Of a stretch of 64,000 nt of DNA, positions 13,257 to 24,021 are shown in pieces. This stretch comes from Medicago truncatula. Its lineage: Eukaryota; Streptophyta; Magnoliopsida; Fabales; Fabaceae. The number at the start of each line of letters is the position of its first letter. Positions within the stretch are counted from its first letter, which is position 1. The notes under the pieces were generated by a model. The model was not told where the DNA came from. It did no database searches and was given only the letters and a program-made list of their open reading frames with translations. Made by a program: the position numbers and the translations under genes. The stretch is taken from contig NC_053042.1 in NCBI RefSeq assembly GCF_003473485.1, positions 37,228,762-37,292,761 of the forward strand, in the 5' to 3' direction.

Positions 13257-14035
13257 GTTTTTTTTTTTAAAATCAATTTTAATATTTGACATTTTAAAAA
13301 AATTTACGTGATGTTTTGTTGTAGCTCTCTTATCTTACATTATATAAGGTAACTCATGATTTTATTGACGTATCAATATTTTAATTTTAAAAAAATATCG
13401 TATTTTTGTGTTGATATTCGTATATACGCAAATGATAATTCAATACAGTAAAGCTCCTACATACATAGGGCAGAGGGTTCAGGAAAGGGCCTCACAACAT
13501 AGACAAAAATTCATTTAAATATGCAGAAATAAACCATGGTTCTACTAAGGAGACTTTTAGGAAAATTACTCTTTAAGCATCTAGGATTGTTTACAAACAC
13601 CCCCAAATTTCTAAAAATACTTTCACCGATAATTAAACAATTATGTTGGATAAATCTTGAAACTTATTTGAAACATGACAATTCTTAAGATCGTGATGCT
13701 TAATTCTATTTGAATAATTAAAAGTGATTGGAGAGGTTTAATAATTAAATCAAAATTAAATTTTAGGATATTGACTTTTTTTAATAAGATATTTAATAAA
13801 AAGGTAGCTAAATATTTTTTATTTCGGGTGGCTAAATATAACATACCAGCCCATTCAAGAATTATCACGTAAATTTGGTACAAAGACATGGGTCAAATTG
13901 GTGATTTACTCATAGCTTTTTTTTTTAAAAATCAATTTTAATATTTGACATTTAAAAAAAATTTACGTGATGTTTTGTTGTAGCTCTCTTATCTTACATT
14001 ATATAAACTCATGATTTTATTGACGTATCAATATT
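13214..14035. repeat. Direct repeat pair (~165 bp) around a 480-bp insert
   Basis: The segment at about 13214-13385 (GGTACAAAAACAGAGGTCAAA ... TTTATTGACGTATCAATATT) recurs with few differences at about 13868-14033. The bases between them include a 62-base block (13801-13862) that also occurs at 16264-16325. The first copy overlaps the right end of the preceding fold-back element. Confidence 0.7.
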
Positions 14036-15910
14036 TTTTATGTTTTAGGATTGTTTTATTTCACTTAAACATGTATCAAAACATTTAATAAATTGGAAAA
14101 AAAGATTAATCAATAACTTTTAGCTCTTTTTTTTTTATAATTCACATATTTTATGTCAAACGATATAAGCATTATATATAGACTAGGAAAAAGGGAAAGT
14201 ATCAAGGGAAGTACTGATATCTCAACGAGGTTAGCACCTCCAGACACCCCAAAAAGATGAAAAATATATGGGGGTTGGGGAAAACCAATACCTTAAGAAA
14301 AACAGAAGGAAAGAAAAAGAATTATGAAAACCAAAAGATAGGCAACCCGTAACTGTCTAAAAAAATCCTCTAATAAAAGATGGCAAATCATCCCACCAAA
14401 CAATCTCATCTATAGCATGCCCATGATTTGTCAATTTGTCCACGCACGCCCATTACCTTTCCTTTAAATATGGGACGAGATCACCTAAAAGAAAGCAATT
14501 ATGTTATATGTTTCGGATCTTAGCTGGAACAAGAGAAAATTTCTCGAAAGTCAGCAAAGCGCTTGTACAGTCACTTTCAAAGAACCATTTGAACAACCAT
14601 TTTTCGGGACAACCAAATGGTTGTTCAAATATCAGATCTCAAATAATATCACAATAATTTTTACTTGCATGAAATATAAATTAAAGCAATAACAAATAAA
14701 ATAAAAATTGACAATAGCTATTTATAAAAGTTTGGCACAACTCGTTTCAAAAAGTCAATTTTATTCATAATTGATTGTATACTAAATAGACTAGTAATTT
14801 CTTTTACAATATAAACAAATAAGTTCTGGATTGCAAAAAAACTCATTATCCATTTAATTTATTTCAAACTATTGTTTTGACAATTTTTATTCTTAAAAAG
14901 TTTTCTCTATATTTATTGTTGAGACTGAAAATGTAAAACTAATACAAATAAATTTGTCAATCATCATATAATAATTTTTTTAGTTTCTTATTTATGCTTG
15001 TTTTCGTCAAATAAACTTATTTAAGGTAGCTAAATATTAAAAGTGGGACTTCCCCCTTCTCTCTCTATAACTTTTCCTCCTCCTTCTCTCTAAAGCCGAA
15101 CACAGTAACTTCAACCGCTGCTCCCCCTTGCCAAATTTTTCAACGTAACCATGTAGATGGTGGGATGGTGGTGGTGCAACGAGATCTCTTCTCTGTACCA
15201 CCATCTCGTCCTCTCTCTTCTGGTGCTTCCTTCAGGCTTCATCTTTGTTCCTCAGATCTCGTCGTTCATCAACAGCTCTTCCGTGCTTTGGTGGTTGGCG
15301 GTTGGTGTTCTTGGCACTCACGAGATCTGCTGATTTGTGGGTGTTTCTAAGGTTTGAGAGTTCGTGAGGTGTGGCTTGACCTCGCCAGAGGTTTGGGCGT
15401 CTGTTTTGCTGACAGAGTTACCTTGTGGTGGTTTACGGATTTCTCGGTGGTGGGTTGTCGCTGAATCATCACTTTGAACGACCTCTGATTTCTGGTTACT
15501 TTCAGATATGTTGATATCTGCAGATTTTTTGGTTGTTGTTTCGCTGCCACCGTGTCGGGGTTCTTGGAGGCTACTTTTGTTCTGTGTTGTGTTTTATTTC
15601 TGTTGTTGGTGTTGTGTTTTGTTTTGTTCTTAGATTGGTGGGATCGGATTTGGCCCTTTTTGCAGTGGATTATTTAGTAAACCCGAAAGGGTCTGATGTG
15701 TCTCTAAAACCCGAAATGGTCTGGTTTCGTTTGACCCGAAAGGGTATGGTTAATGACGTATTGGACTCATCCCTCGATCTGAGTTCTTACGCGTTGTTTT
15801 GCTCAAAAGAGCATTTTATGCTTGTTGTTCATCAGGGAGCTGTTGGCACTTGGATTTCGTTACTGTGTTGGCGGTCGATCCATTCGCCATAATTAAACTC
15901 TAATTGTTCT
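14036..15910. other. Non-genic; possible transposon leader at 15040-15890
   Basis: The frames at 15165-15350 and 15533-15892 look low-complexity (C/T-rich, then G/T-rich), with repeats of the type CCCGAAAGGGT. Their abrupt rise in GC and the pyrimidine-rich start near 15040 resemble an untranslated leader of a retroelement, but no enzyme domain follows. A short inverted repeat (CATTTGAACAACCATTT / AAATGGTTGTTCAAAT) sits at about 14586-14632. Confidence 0.3.
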
Positions 15911-15913
15911 TTA

Positions 15914-16036
15914 CTCCCTCCGTTTCAAAATATAAACAAATTTCACTTTTTAGGTTCATTCAATTATGAACCACATACATTATTAATTGAATAAACCTAA
16001 AAAGTAAAATTTGCTTATATTTTGAGACGGAGGGAG
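15914..16036. mobile_element. Stowaway-like MITE (123 bp)
   Basis: The terminal inverted repeat CTCCCTCCGTTTCAAAATAT is matched by the reverse complement at the other end (ATATTTTGAGACGGAGGGAG), and TA dinucleotides flank both ends. The inner 100 bases are also nearly palindromic. This is the standard structure of Tc1/mariner-derived MITEs. Confidence 0.9.
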
Positions 16037-16366
16037 TACATATGTTCACTTTTCACTCTTTTTTTGTAATCTGGTTTCGCGTTCGTACGCGGGTTCGCTG
16101 GGTTGCATATGTGATCAGTGAATTTTTGTTAAGGTAGATTAGAGTTGATCCATTTGGACTGTTTTATCGAGATTTATCCCTGTTTAAGTTATTCCTGGGT
16201 CTGGTCTATGTCCCCCCAGTCTTGTATCGTTCTCGTTTTCTTTTCTGTTTTGCTTAAAAAAAAGGTAGCTAAATATTTTTTTATTTCGGGATGGCTAAAT
16301 ATAACATACCAACCCATTCAAGAATCTATTTTCTTTGGGGTAGTCCTGGCTACCTCATCCTTCTAA

Positions 16367-16735
16367 GGCTTTGTTTGCGAGTATGGAGGGGAAGACTTGG
16401 AAAAAAGGAATGAGCAAGTAGAAGAAATAGAGGAAAATGGGAAGAGAGGGCTTTGGGGGGTTAACTTTTCTTCATAATACTAAACCCTCCTCATTTGAGG
16501 GAACTAAAAATTGTATTAGAGGAGGGTTTTAGAGGGTTTATATGAATTCTTCAAATTTAATCAATGTTGTTATATTATTTTTAAAATTAAAATTATAGTA
16601 ATCATATGCATTAATTTATCATTATTTAAAAAAACTCCTCTTTTAAAACATTTAAAAAAATTCTCCATTTTCCCTCATATTTCCCACCCCTCAAAGTCTT
16701 CCCTTCTCCATCTAAACTCGCAAACAACCATGTGA
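16367..16735. mobile_element. MITE with GTTTGCGAGT termini
   Basis: The left end reads GGCTTTGTTTGCGAGTATGG and the right end reads CTAAACTCGCAAACAACC, an imperfect inverted repeat sharing GTTTGCGAGT and purine-rich GGGGAAGACTT stretches. The same left end recurs at 26447, so this is a repeat family. The target duplication was not resolved. Confidence 0.6.
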
Positions 16736-16770
16736 GCAGCCATCTCAATAGCACAAATATAACCATGAAG

Positions 16771-16771
<1 letters not shown>

Positions 16772-16821
<50 letters not shown>
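16772..16821. repeat. (TA)25 microsatellite
   Basis: An uninterrupted run of about 25 TA dinucleotides, likely to vary in length between individuals and prone to assembly error. Confidence 0.95.
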
Positions 16822-16824
<3 letters not shown>

Positions 16825-17178
16825 GAACATCAAATTTACAATTGGACCAGGACATCTAAAATATTAAAATGCTTCTAAAAAATATTAAAAAGTTTCTAGC
16901 TACCGACATTATTTGAGTCAAAATCAACTACAGACAATAATTGACTTTTTTTGTTGCAGACAATCCTATCATCAACTTTCACCTAAGATAAAAAAATAAT
17001 ATCATCAACTTTATCTGTATAAAAAAACAACAATTAAATTCAAATAAAGGTTTTCTGTTAATTTCTTAAGCGTAATTTTACCTATACTATTTTCTTCAAA
17101 AAAAAAACCTATGCTATTTTTTTTAGTATAATCGACACTACTTTTGTGCACAAAAAAACCTTCTACTACTAATTTATA

Positions 17179-17325
17179 CTCCCTCCGATCATATTTACAA
17201 GAGACAATTTATTTTTTAGATACATTAAATAATTTATGTATCTGGTTTAGATTTTTGACTAGATACATACATTATTCAATGTATCTAAAAAGTCAACTTT
17301 TTCTTGTAAATAGGACCGGAGAGAG
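17179..17325. mobile_element. Stowaway-like MITE (147 bp)
   Basis: The left end CTCCCTCCGATCATATTTAC and the right end TGTAAATAGGACCGGAGAGAG are inverted copies, and inner blocks such as TTTTTAGATACATT / AATGTATCTAAAAA pair as well. The left flank is TA and the right flank is CA, a decayed duplication. Confidence 0.8.
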
Positions 17326-17420
17326 CAGTAAATAACTATAATAGTATCTTTTGTCAAAAAAAAAACTATAATGTATCTTTCCTTAAAAAAAAAAAAAAAA
17401 AACTATAATAGTATTTTAAA

Positions 17421-17806
17421 GGTCAAATGCATCTATAGGTCCTTTAAAAAAAAATTCTTCCAAAGTGGTCCTTTAAGTTTCAAAAGTCTCAAACAAGTCC
17501 TTTTAGTTTTTGAATCGTTTCAAACAAATCATTTTAGAGGATGATGGTGATGATTTAGATGAGTGCAACAAAGAGCATTATCCACCATTTGTCATGCCTA
17601 AAAAGATGACTAATTTTAAGTGGGTCTTAGAAGCCAGATTTGATACCAAAGATGAGTTTAAGGAAGCAATTACCAACTATGTTATCTACAATAGGACTTG
17701 TTTGAAACGATTCAAAAACTAAAAGGACTTGTTTGAGACTTTTGAAACTTAAAGGACCACTTTGGAAAAAACGAAAAACTTAAAGGACCTTTAGATGCAT
17801 TCGACC
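17421..17806. mobile_element. Internally deleted Mutator element (386 bp)
   Basis: Inverted terminal repeats of about 105 bases (17421-17525 and 17699-17806) begin GGTCAAATGCATCTATAGGT and GGTCGAATGCATCTAAAGGT. Nine-base flanks TATTTTAAA (17412-17420) and TATCTTAAA (17807-17815) differ at one base, as expected of a Mutator target duplication. Between the repeats an open frame on the + strand gives EDDGDDLDECNKEHYPPF, then FKWVLEARFDTKDEFKEAIT. The latter resembles the N-terminal DBD_Tnp_Mut/MuDR domain of Mutator transposases (consensus of the type F-x-SxxEFKEAIxxYA). The element thus looks like a deletion derivative keeping a piece of its own transposase. The frame is closed by the right repeat and is not a functional gene. 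Confidence 0.85.
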
Positions 17807-18423
17807 TATCTTAAACTAGTGTTGTCTTTTTGGTAAAAAAATAAAAAAAATTGTGTTGTTTTAATTTTTCAATGTATCATTAATTTTTTATTATTATCTT
17901 ATACAAAGAGGGACGAATCCCAATTAATTATTTTATTTTAATTTAAAATGAATCACTTTTTTTTTATGAAATTCTTCAAAAAAAATTATGAAATTGTTAG
18001 AACATCCACAATAAAAACCCTCAATTTAAATACTTAAATGAGTCACACGTGTGCACATCACTCATTTATAATTTTTTAATAACAATATTTAATAATCACT
18101 CAATCACAATCAAATAAAGATTTAACTTTCTTAAAAAAAAAAAATACTAAGCTTATATCTTTTTTATATTGTAGTGAAATTATTTCTATTATAATGTGAT
18201 TTAAGTGATTTTTATAATTAAAGATTTAAATAATATCATTCAAAATTTAAAATTGTAACTAGATAAATTTAAACTAAGGGTATGATTGGAAGATGAAAGT
18301 CACTCCTAAATCATGTATCCTCTTTATATTTTTATTTTTAATTTTAAAAAATGTATCCTCATTATATTATACTAGCGAAAAGATGGGCACTCAAGTGTCT
18401 GTCTTTCTGCTTTTTTTTATTGC

Positions 18424-18510
18424 GCTAACGTTCAAAAATTATGAACGATGTTTTTTTGTGAAATTTTTAGTTCAAAAATTTTGAACGATGTTTTTTTTGT
18501 GAAATTTTGA
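18424..18510. repeat. Tandem duplication, ~50-bp unit
   Basis: GTTCAAAAATTATGAACGATG plus a T-rich tail is repeated immediately (GTTCAAAAATTTTGAACGATG). Each unit contains its own short palindrome GTTCAAAAATTNTGAAC. Confidence 0.75.
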
Positions 18511-19431
18511 TTTTGATGAAAAAATAAATAAATATTTGTTGCTTTCAAATTATAACAAATAAAACTAATCATGATTATCTATTTCAATGACACCAATAAT
18601 ATAACGAAAAAAAAATCTCAATTCTTATTTTTTTAATGACACCAACAACAATATTTATTATAGAAAAAGTTGTTTAAGAGTATAATTGGGATAATGAAAA
18701 AGTTAGTATAGATATACTCATCTAGTTTGTTACACATTTTAAAGAGTAAAGAAAAAAATCTGGAATCGTGTTTGTTACACTTTTATTTCAATATAATTCA
18801 CTCTTCTCTATTCGTATTTGTTATACGTGTTATTTGTATTGAAAGTTGAAGGTAATTTTAAAAAGAGAAAAAAGACAACCCAAAAAAGTCAAAACATGAT
18901 TTTATTTTATTTTAGAAAAAAAAAAGTCAAAACATGTTATTTTCTTTATATATAGTATAAATATAGATATATTTAATTTGGATTGTGGGGAAGACAAAAA
19001 AAAAATCAACCCGGTACATGCTTGTATGCTGTGGGCCTTGAGTTTACTAAAAAAAAAAGTTGTGGTACTTAACGGGTGTGACTAGTAAGTATATTTGCTT
19101 CCAACCTACTTCTCCTCCCCTGCAACAAGAGACTCATTCTCTAGGAAAATTCATATCTGAAGAACACGTCTTCAATCATTATCAAAATCAAATGTTTTGA
19201 TTAAGACATAAAATGCTTGCATAGATTTTCTCAGGCTAAATTCCTTCATATATAATTGTATTCCTAGTATTTGCTATGAACAAACCGTGAAGGAAGTTGG
19301 TTGGAAGTCTCCTCATGTAGATTGCATTGCATGAGCTAGGTCTTGTTGAAGTGTATTGGAGTCTTACATCGTCATAATTTCTAAGATGTATGACATGTAT
19401 GTGTTTAGACTCCTTCAACCTTTGAACTAGT

Positions 19432-19650
19432 TTTCGAGTTTGAGATGTAAACTCAATTAACATGTATTAGAGATGAATTTCATGGTCTATTAATGAAGTT
19501 GTTTCGTAGTCTCAAATTGAAAGGTTATTGGGTTATGCTGATTTCGAGTTTGAGATGCAGACTCAATTAACATAGTATCAAAGATAAACTTTGTAGGGTA
19601 TTGTAGTTGTTTTATAGTTTCAAATTGAAAGGTTATTGGATTGTGCAGAA
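19432..19650. repeat. Tandem duplication, ~110-bp unit
   Basis: The block TTTCGAGTTTGAGATG..ACTCAATTAACAT ... CAAATTGAAAGGTTATTGG is present twice in a row (starting near 19432 and 19542) with about 80 percent identity by eye. Confidence 0.7.
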
Positions 19651-20565
19651 ATGCACAATATATTGAAGCGAAATGTGAATGTGATAGTTTATCATATTTT
19701 ACGTGAAACTGACCAATAAGATTCTCTATTCATACATAAAAAAAAAAAAATGGATATTCCTTAAAAAAAACAATGAATATGTATCATTATTGAGTTTTCT
19801 TACTAATCTTCACTCTTCCAAACCATAGAAGTTTCAAACCAGCTTGCTTTGTTCTTGTTGACTCCATAGTTTATCCATAAGTGGACTTGGACCAAACATT
19901 TTATGGACGTGAGTAGGGTGTAGGAGGAGCTTAATTTCGTAAATTGAACCGTGGTATTTAAGTCGTATTCTAGAATCTTTAACTTTAGAACCGTAATATA
20001 CTGTGCGTTCTGTGTTGTTTTTATATCTTTTACGAGTCAGGTTAATTTTATAACAATTCCTAAATATAAAACTTTATTGACTAAATTGGGATAATTAAGA
20101 GAAATTATAGTTTGTAATATCTAGTTAATTTTTCAAGGATAAAAGTGTACAGCTACTAGTTACTAGTATATAAATAAATATTCTCATTTTCTTATTATAA
20201 GAAGCTCTAACTAAAATTATGGGTATTAAGTATTAAATTTGAAAGATTATGGATACTTTACCCATCAAACAATCAAAATTAGCCACATATGTAAATATGC
20301 ATGATACTCACAAACTTACTTCCACTTTATTTGTAGAAATTTCATGTGGCTAACTTTGATCGGTTGATGAATATATTACCCCACAATTCTTCTACGGTAA
20401 CCTAAAAAAAAAACAACAAAAAATTATTTGTAGAAGATGTTATAATTGATGATTTCTGCAAATTTAATCCTGTGTAGATTAATTATACTCCAGCAAATTT
20501 AATGCTATCATTTTTTAGCGGATTTCTGCAACATCAAAGATATAATTATTAATTTAGTGAAGACT

Positions 20566-20780
20566 CCAAATTTTTTATGGATCAATTTAGTCTCTGACAA
20601 AAATAAAATTCAAAACAGTCCTGACTTTTTCATATCATAGATAAACTAGTTTTTATGTTATACTGAATTAGAGACTAATTTATCCCCGGTATAAAAATGT
20701 TAGGAATTACTCAGTATTTTATTTTTGTCCAAGACGAAATTGGTCCATCCAAAAATTGAATGATCAAAGTGGATTTTCAC
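20566..20780. mobile_element. Fold-back MITE, ~210 bp
   Basis: The left part (TTTTTTATGGATCAATTTAG ... GACAAAAATAAAATTC) is mirrored by the right part (ATTTTATTTTTGTCCAAGAC ... GGTCCATCCAAAAATT) in inverse orientation. There is no coding capacity. Confidence 0.65.
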
Positions 20781-21346
20781 TCTTATTAATTACTAATATT
20801 TTGCAGTAAAAAAAATGAATAATACCAATGGGTTGAAGAATGTAATATAGATATAGGAAACTAAGGTTGAGATTGAGAATAAGATCCACCCTAGAACAGA
20901 ACCATACTGCATTATGGGGTTTTCATAAACCATGCATAGCCGTCTAACCCATATATGGTGTTATGGAGTTTTCATGCACAATCTCTGACCCACATTGCAT
21001 TAAAAGTGAGGTGTGGTGTGGGCTAAGAGTAAGGTATTTCTATGATGTTATTTTTAATTTTAAAGCTTCACTTTGATGGATTTGGTACTCAAAAGAAGTT
21101 ATACCCTACTGTTGCAACAAATAAAGCAGAATTAAAGGTCTAAAAACTATTCTTTGCAACTCTTCACAAGCAAAGCCAATGGACAAAAAGTCAACTATAA
21201 AAAGATAAGTCACCACTTTTTCTATACATCACAATCAATTATTTCACAAACAATTTCAAAGAAATTGCCAGGGTTTTGTGCAATTTAACTACATTATGTT
21301 TTGCTTTGATCAAACAAAGGCAACACAAATTATTTCTACTGTAATA

Positions 21347-21637
21347 CTCCCTAGCTACATCCCAAAATAATTGACCAATTCAAACATATTAAGATATAAT
21401 TGTATTAATAAAAGAGAGAATAGTATTTTTACTAAACTATCTTTATCATGTATTGGCGTATTTACTTTTACCATAAATACAAATTTTAGTAGATATTGAA
21501 TTGGTATTAATGCAAGTAGTATTAATTAGAGGATGCATTTGAAAAGAAAAAATATTAATGTTGTATTAAAAATTGAAATGATTTTGTCATTTTGAGATAA
21601 CTTTTTTTACAATTGTCCATGATTGGGACGGAGGGGG
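21347..21637. mobile_element. Stowaway-like MITE (291 bp)
   Basis: CTCCCTAGCTACATCCCAAA at the left and ATTGGGACGGAGGGGG at the right form degenerate inverted ends, flanked by TA on both sides. The subterminal AATAATTGACC / ACAATTGTCC also pair in part. Confidence 0.7.
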
Positions 21638-21939
21638 TATATTTATTAACTATATACACACAGGAAACATAAACAAAAGAACTGTGATGGCTTTTTGAGA
21701 CAGAAAACTCTTATGCATGTCTACAACAACAATTATTTTCAGAAGATTATGCTAATAATCATTAAAAAAAATCTACATTTTTCATTGGTATTCATGTAAA
21801 TTGAAAGAAAGAAACACAAATTTTAATGAAAAGATTAAGAGAAAAGATCTTTGAACCAACTTACATGTTATTTGGTCATTGAATTCTCTTGGAGGTGAAA
21901 ATATGAATTGAATTGCCAGGAACAAGACTGATTGCATGA

Positions 21940-22045
21940 TACTATGAGCTAGGGGGAATGAAGCCTGGTCCGAGATCATTCTCAAGGCTACTGTTTACTT
22001 GTGACGAATGGTCTCGAATCAGACACCATTCCCCTGAACTCCTTC
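21940..22045 (-). ncRNA. MIR166: MIR166 precursor hairpin
   Basis: On the minus strand, bases 21973 down to 21953 are the complete 21-nt plant miR166 mature sequence (it begins TCGGACCAGGCTTCATTC). The opposite arm, minus 22034 to 22012, begins GGGGAATGGTGTCTGATTCG. The two arms pair over 23 positions with only two mismatches (T-T and A-C) and three G-T wobbles, around a loop of 36 bases. This is the correct layout for MIR166, with the mature strand on the 3' arm. miR166 directs cleavage of class III HD-ZIP mRNAs (PHB, PHV, REV, CNA, ATHB8 types), setting leaf polarity, vascular pattern and, in legumes, root and nodule development. No second copy is seen nearby, unlike the tandem MtMIR166a precursor. 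Confidence 0.95.
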
Positions 22046-22145
22046 GTATGTCTGTATGGAGAAAGGTGAGAAAGGATTGATTTGATGAGAGAAGTAGAGA
22101 GACTGATTGATTTTGATTTGGCCATGCATTGTTTTTCATGGTCCG

Positions 22146-22152
22146 TTATATA
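22146..22152 (-). promoter_or_regulatory. TATA box for MIR166
   Basis: Minus-strand TATATAA about 110 bases upstream of the hairpin, which would start the primary transcript near 22115-22120. This placement is typical of plant Pol II MIR genes. Supported only by motif and position. Confidence 0.5.
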
Positions 22153-22574
22153 CGTCAAGATGGGAAAATGTGTGGGCCAGGAAAACATGGTGTCCTACTT
22201 CGTATGGCTCCTTCCATCTTATCAAACTTTTCACACACATTTTATGCATATATGTTCCATAGAATAGAATACTTTACCCTATTCTTTTTATTTCAAGTGA
22301 ACCATGATAAGATCTTTTCTTCTTTTTTTTTATGAGGGTGTGGAAATAAAAATGGATTCCTTTCAATTCAGATATCTTGCATTTACGCATTCAACACATT
22401 GGTAATTGTTGAATCAAGATCGAACGGTTGAGAAATCACGTAGATTTTGATTATTTATAATATCCAAAATACCAAAAATTTGGACTATTTGATCCAATGA
22501 CTTTCAATATGTTAACAAGATATTTCGACATCAAGGAATCCAAACCAGTGTGGAAATAAGTGGAGGGTTAGCAC

Positions 22575-22805
22575 CAGTAGCGGAGACACCACCCGACGAC
22601 CCCGGGTACTCGCCCGAGCTCAATCGATACTTTCTTTATACTAGACCCAACCCAATAATATATCAATCCACTTAAAAAAAAATAAAAAAAATTGGACAAA
22701 CCCTAATATTTTTCACACGCGCGCACAACAAAAGCCAGAATCACAATTTATCAATTTCCTCTTTTGCTCTACCCAGGCTCTATAAAATTTTTGGCTCCGC
22801 CACTG
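22575..22805. mobile_element. hAT-like non-autonomous element (231 bp)
   Basis: The ends CAGTAGCGGAGACACC and, inverted, CAGTGGCGGAGCCAAA match the CAGTGGCGGA-type hAT terminus common in plants. The flanking 8-mers GTTAGCAC and GGTATCAC are only roughly alike, so the target duplication has decayed or is mis-set by a base or two. Confidence 0.7.
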
Positions 22806-22809
22806 GGTA

Positions 22810-24012
22810 TCACTTTAAGTGTTCACTTCCATTATTATTAGTCCTTAGACATTTATATAAGTACCAAATTTATATAACTGAAACAAACATTATGTCTTAG
22901 AAATTTAAAAGGAAACAGTTAATAAGGCCCATTTTTCTAATTCATTGTAAATGGTTTCAAATCAATAAAAAAGAAATTAGTGGATTAGTGATGCAAAAGT
23001 AAACAAGACCTCTTTTAGCATCTCTTAAAGGCCTGCCAAAGTTCCCTTTAAGTCCTACCTACCTTACCAATCTTCTACCAAACAATACCCCTCAGAGACA
23101 CTTCTTGCTTAACTTAATACTATTTACATTTCTCAATTTCTGTTACATTTGATGTAACTATAGTATGTCCTCCTAAATTCAGATTATCTCAATTTTTCTA
23201 TGTCAAACTTAGATGGAACATGTACACTATTGCAAACTTGTGACATGTAGTGGATACATCATTTTTTATTTTTTTTTGAGGGAATGTAGTGGATACATCA
23301 TACATAGTATTACTTTTATTTATGCAGTATTTTTGTATCTAGAAAACTTGGATGTAGTTTTTTGTTTATAGAGTTGATGATGTCATAGTGACTTAAGCAG
23401 TGATGAGTAAAAAAAGATAAAAAGAAAAAATTGTATCTCATAAGTATTGATGAGTTGGTGTTTAAAGGAATTTTCTTTTGCTTTCTACTTTGGAAAAAGG
23501 AAAAATTAATGAAAAGATGAATAGAAAAATTCTTGTTGTTGAATGATACCTCTAAATGGTATCAATTCAAGCTTTTAACATGCCCTTTTTTAGCTCAAGC
23601 AAATGTATTGGAAAGTGGATAGTGGATACCAAAATAGAATTTTTTTTTGAAAAATTTGAAATTACTACTAAGTGTGAAAAATTTGCTGTGAACAAATAGC
23701 CTGCCATATTTTATGGAGGCATTAAATAGTTTGAGATGATTTCAATGTCTATTGTCTAATCAACTCATGTAATAAAACTGTAGAAAGCAATTTGTTGGTC
23801 CTGATGGGAAAAAAGGAAAGAGGGTGCAACTAGGCAAAGTAGGGACTATTTTACTTTTAGAGTACTTTTATTTTATGTTATGTTTTTTAGTTTTAATTGA
23901 AGAACCATAACTTTATTTTCAATCTATTTCTTATTATCAAAGTTTTTTACATAGATTACCAAACACAAAGTTGTACAAGAAACTAAATAAAAACAATGAG
24001 ACAGTTTTGTAA
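22810..24012. other. No gene recognised
   Basis: AT-rich sequence without a convincing frame or transposon ends. A short direct repeat (GTAGTGGATACATCA) occurs at about 23249 and 23287. Confidence 0.4.
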
Positions 24013-24021
24013 TTAAAAGTA

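Larger units (their letters stand above)
17815..20560. other. No gene; AT-rich spacer with small duplications
   Basis: No believable coding frame. It holds two small tandem duplications, listed separately, and long A/T runs. Bases 18001-18130 (ACATCCACAATAAAAACCCTC...) look like the edge of a MITE of the CATCCACAAT type, but a partner end was not found. Confidence 0.4.

Noticed and set aside
15165-15892. Frames of 61-119 codons in a C/T- then G/T-rich stretch
   Set aside because: Low complexity, no domain, and base composition typical of an untranslated leader.
22082-22267. Plus-strand frames at 22082-22335 and minus frames at 21782-22188
   Set aside because: They overlap the MIR166 hairpin and its promoter, and none shows a domain.
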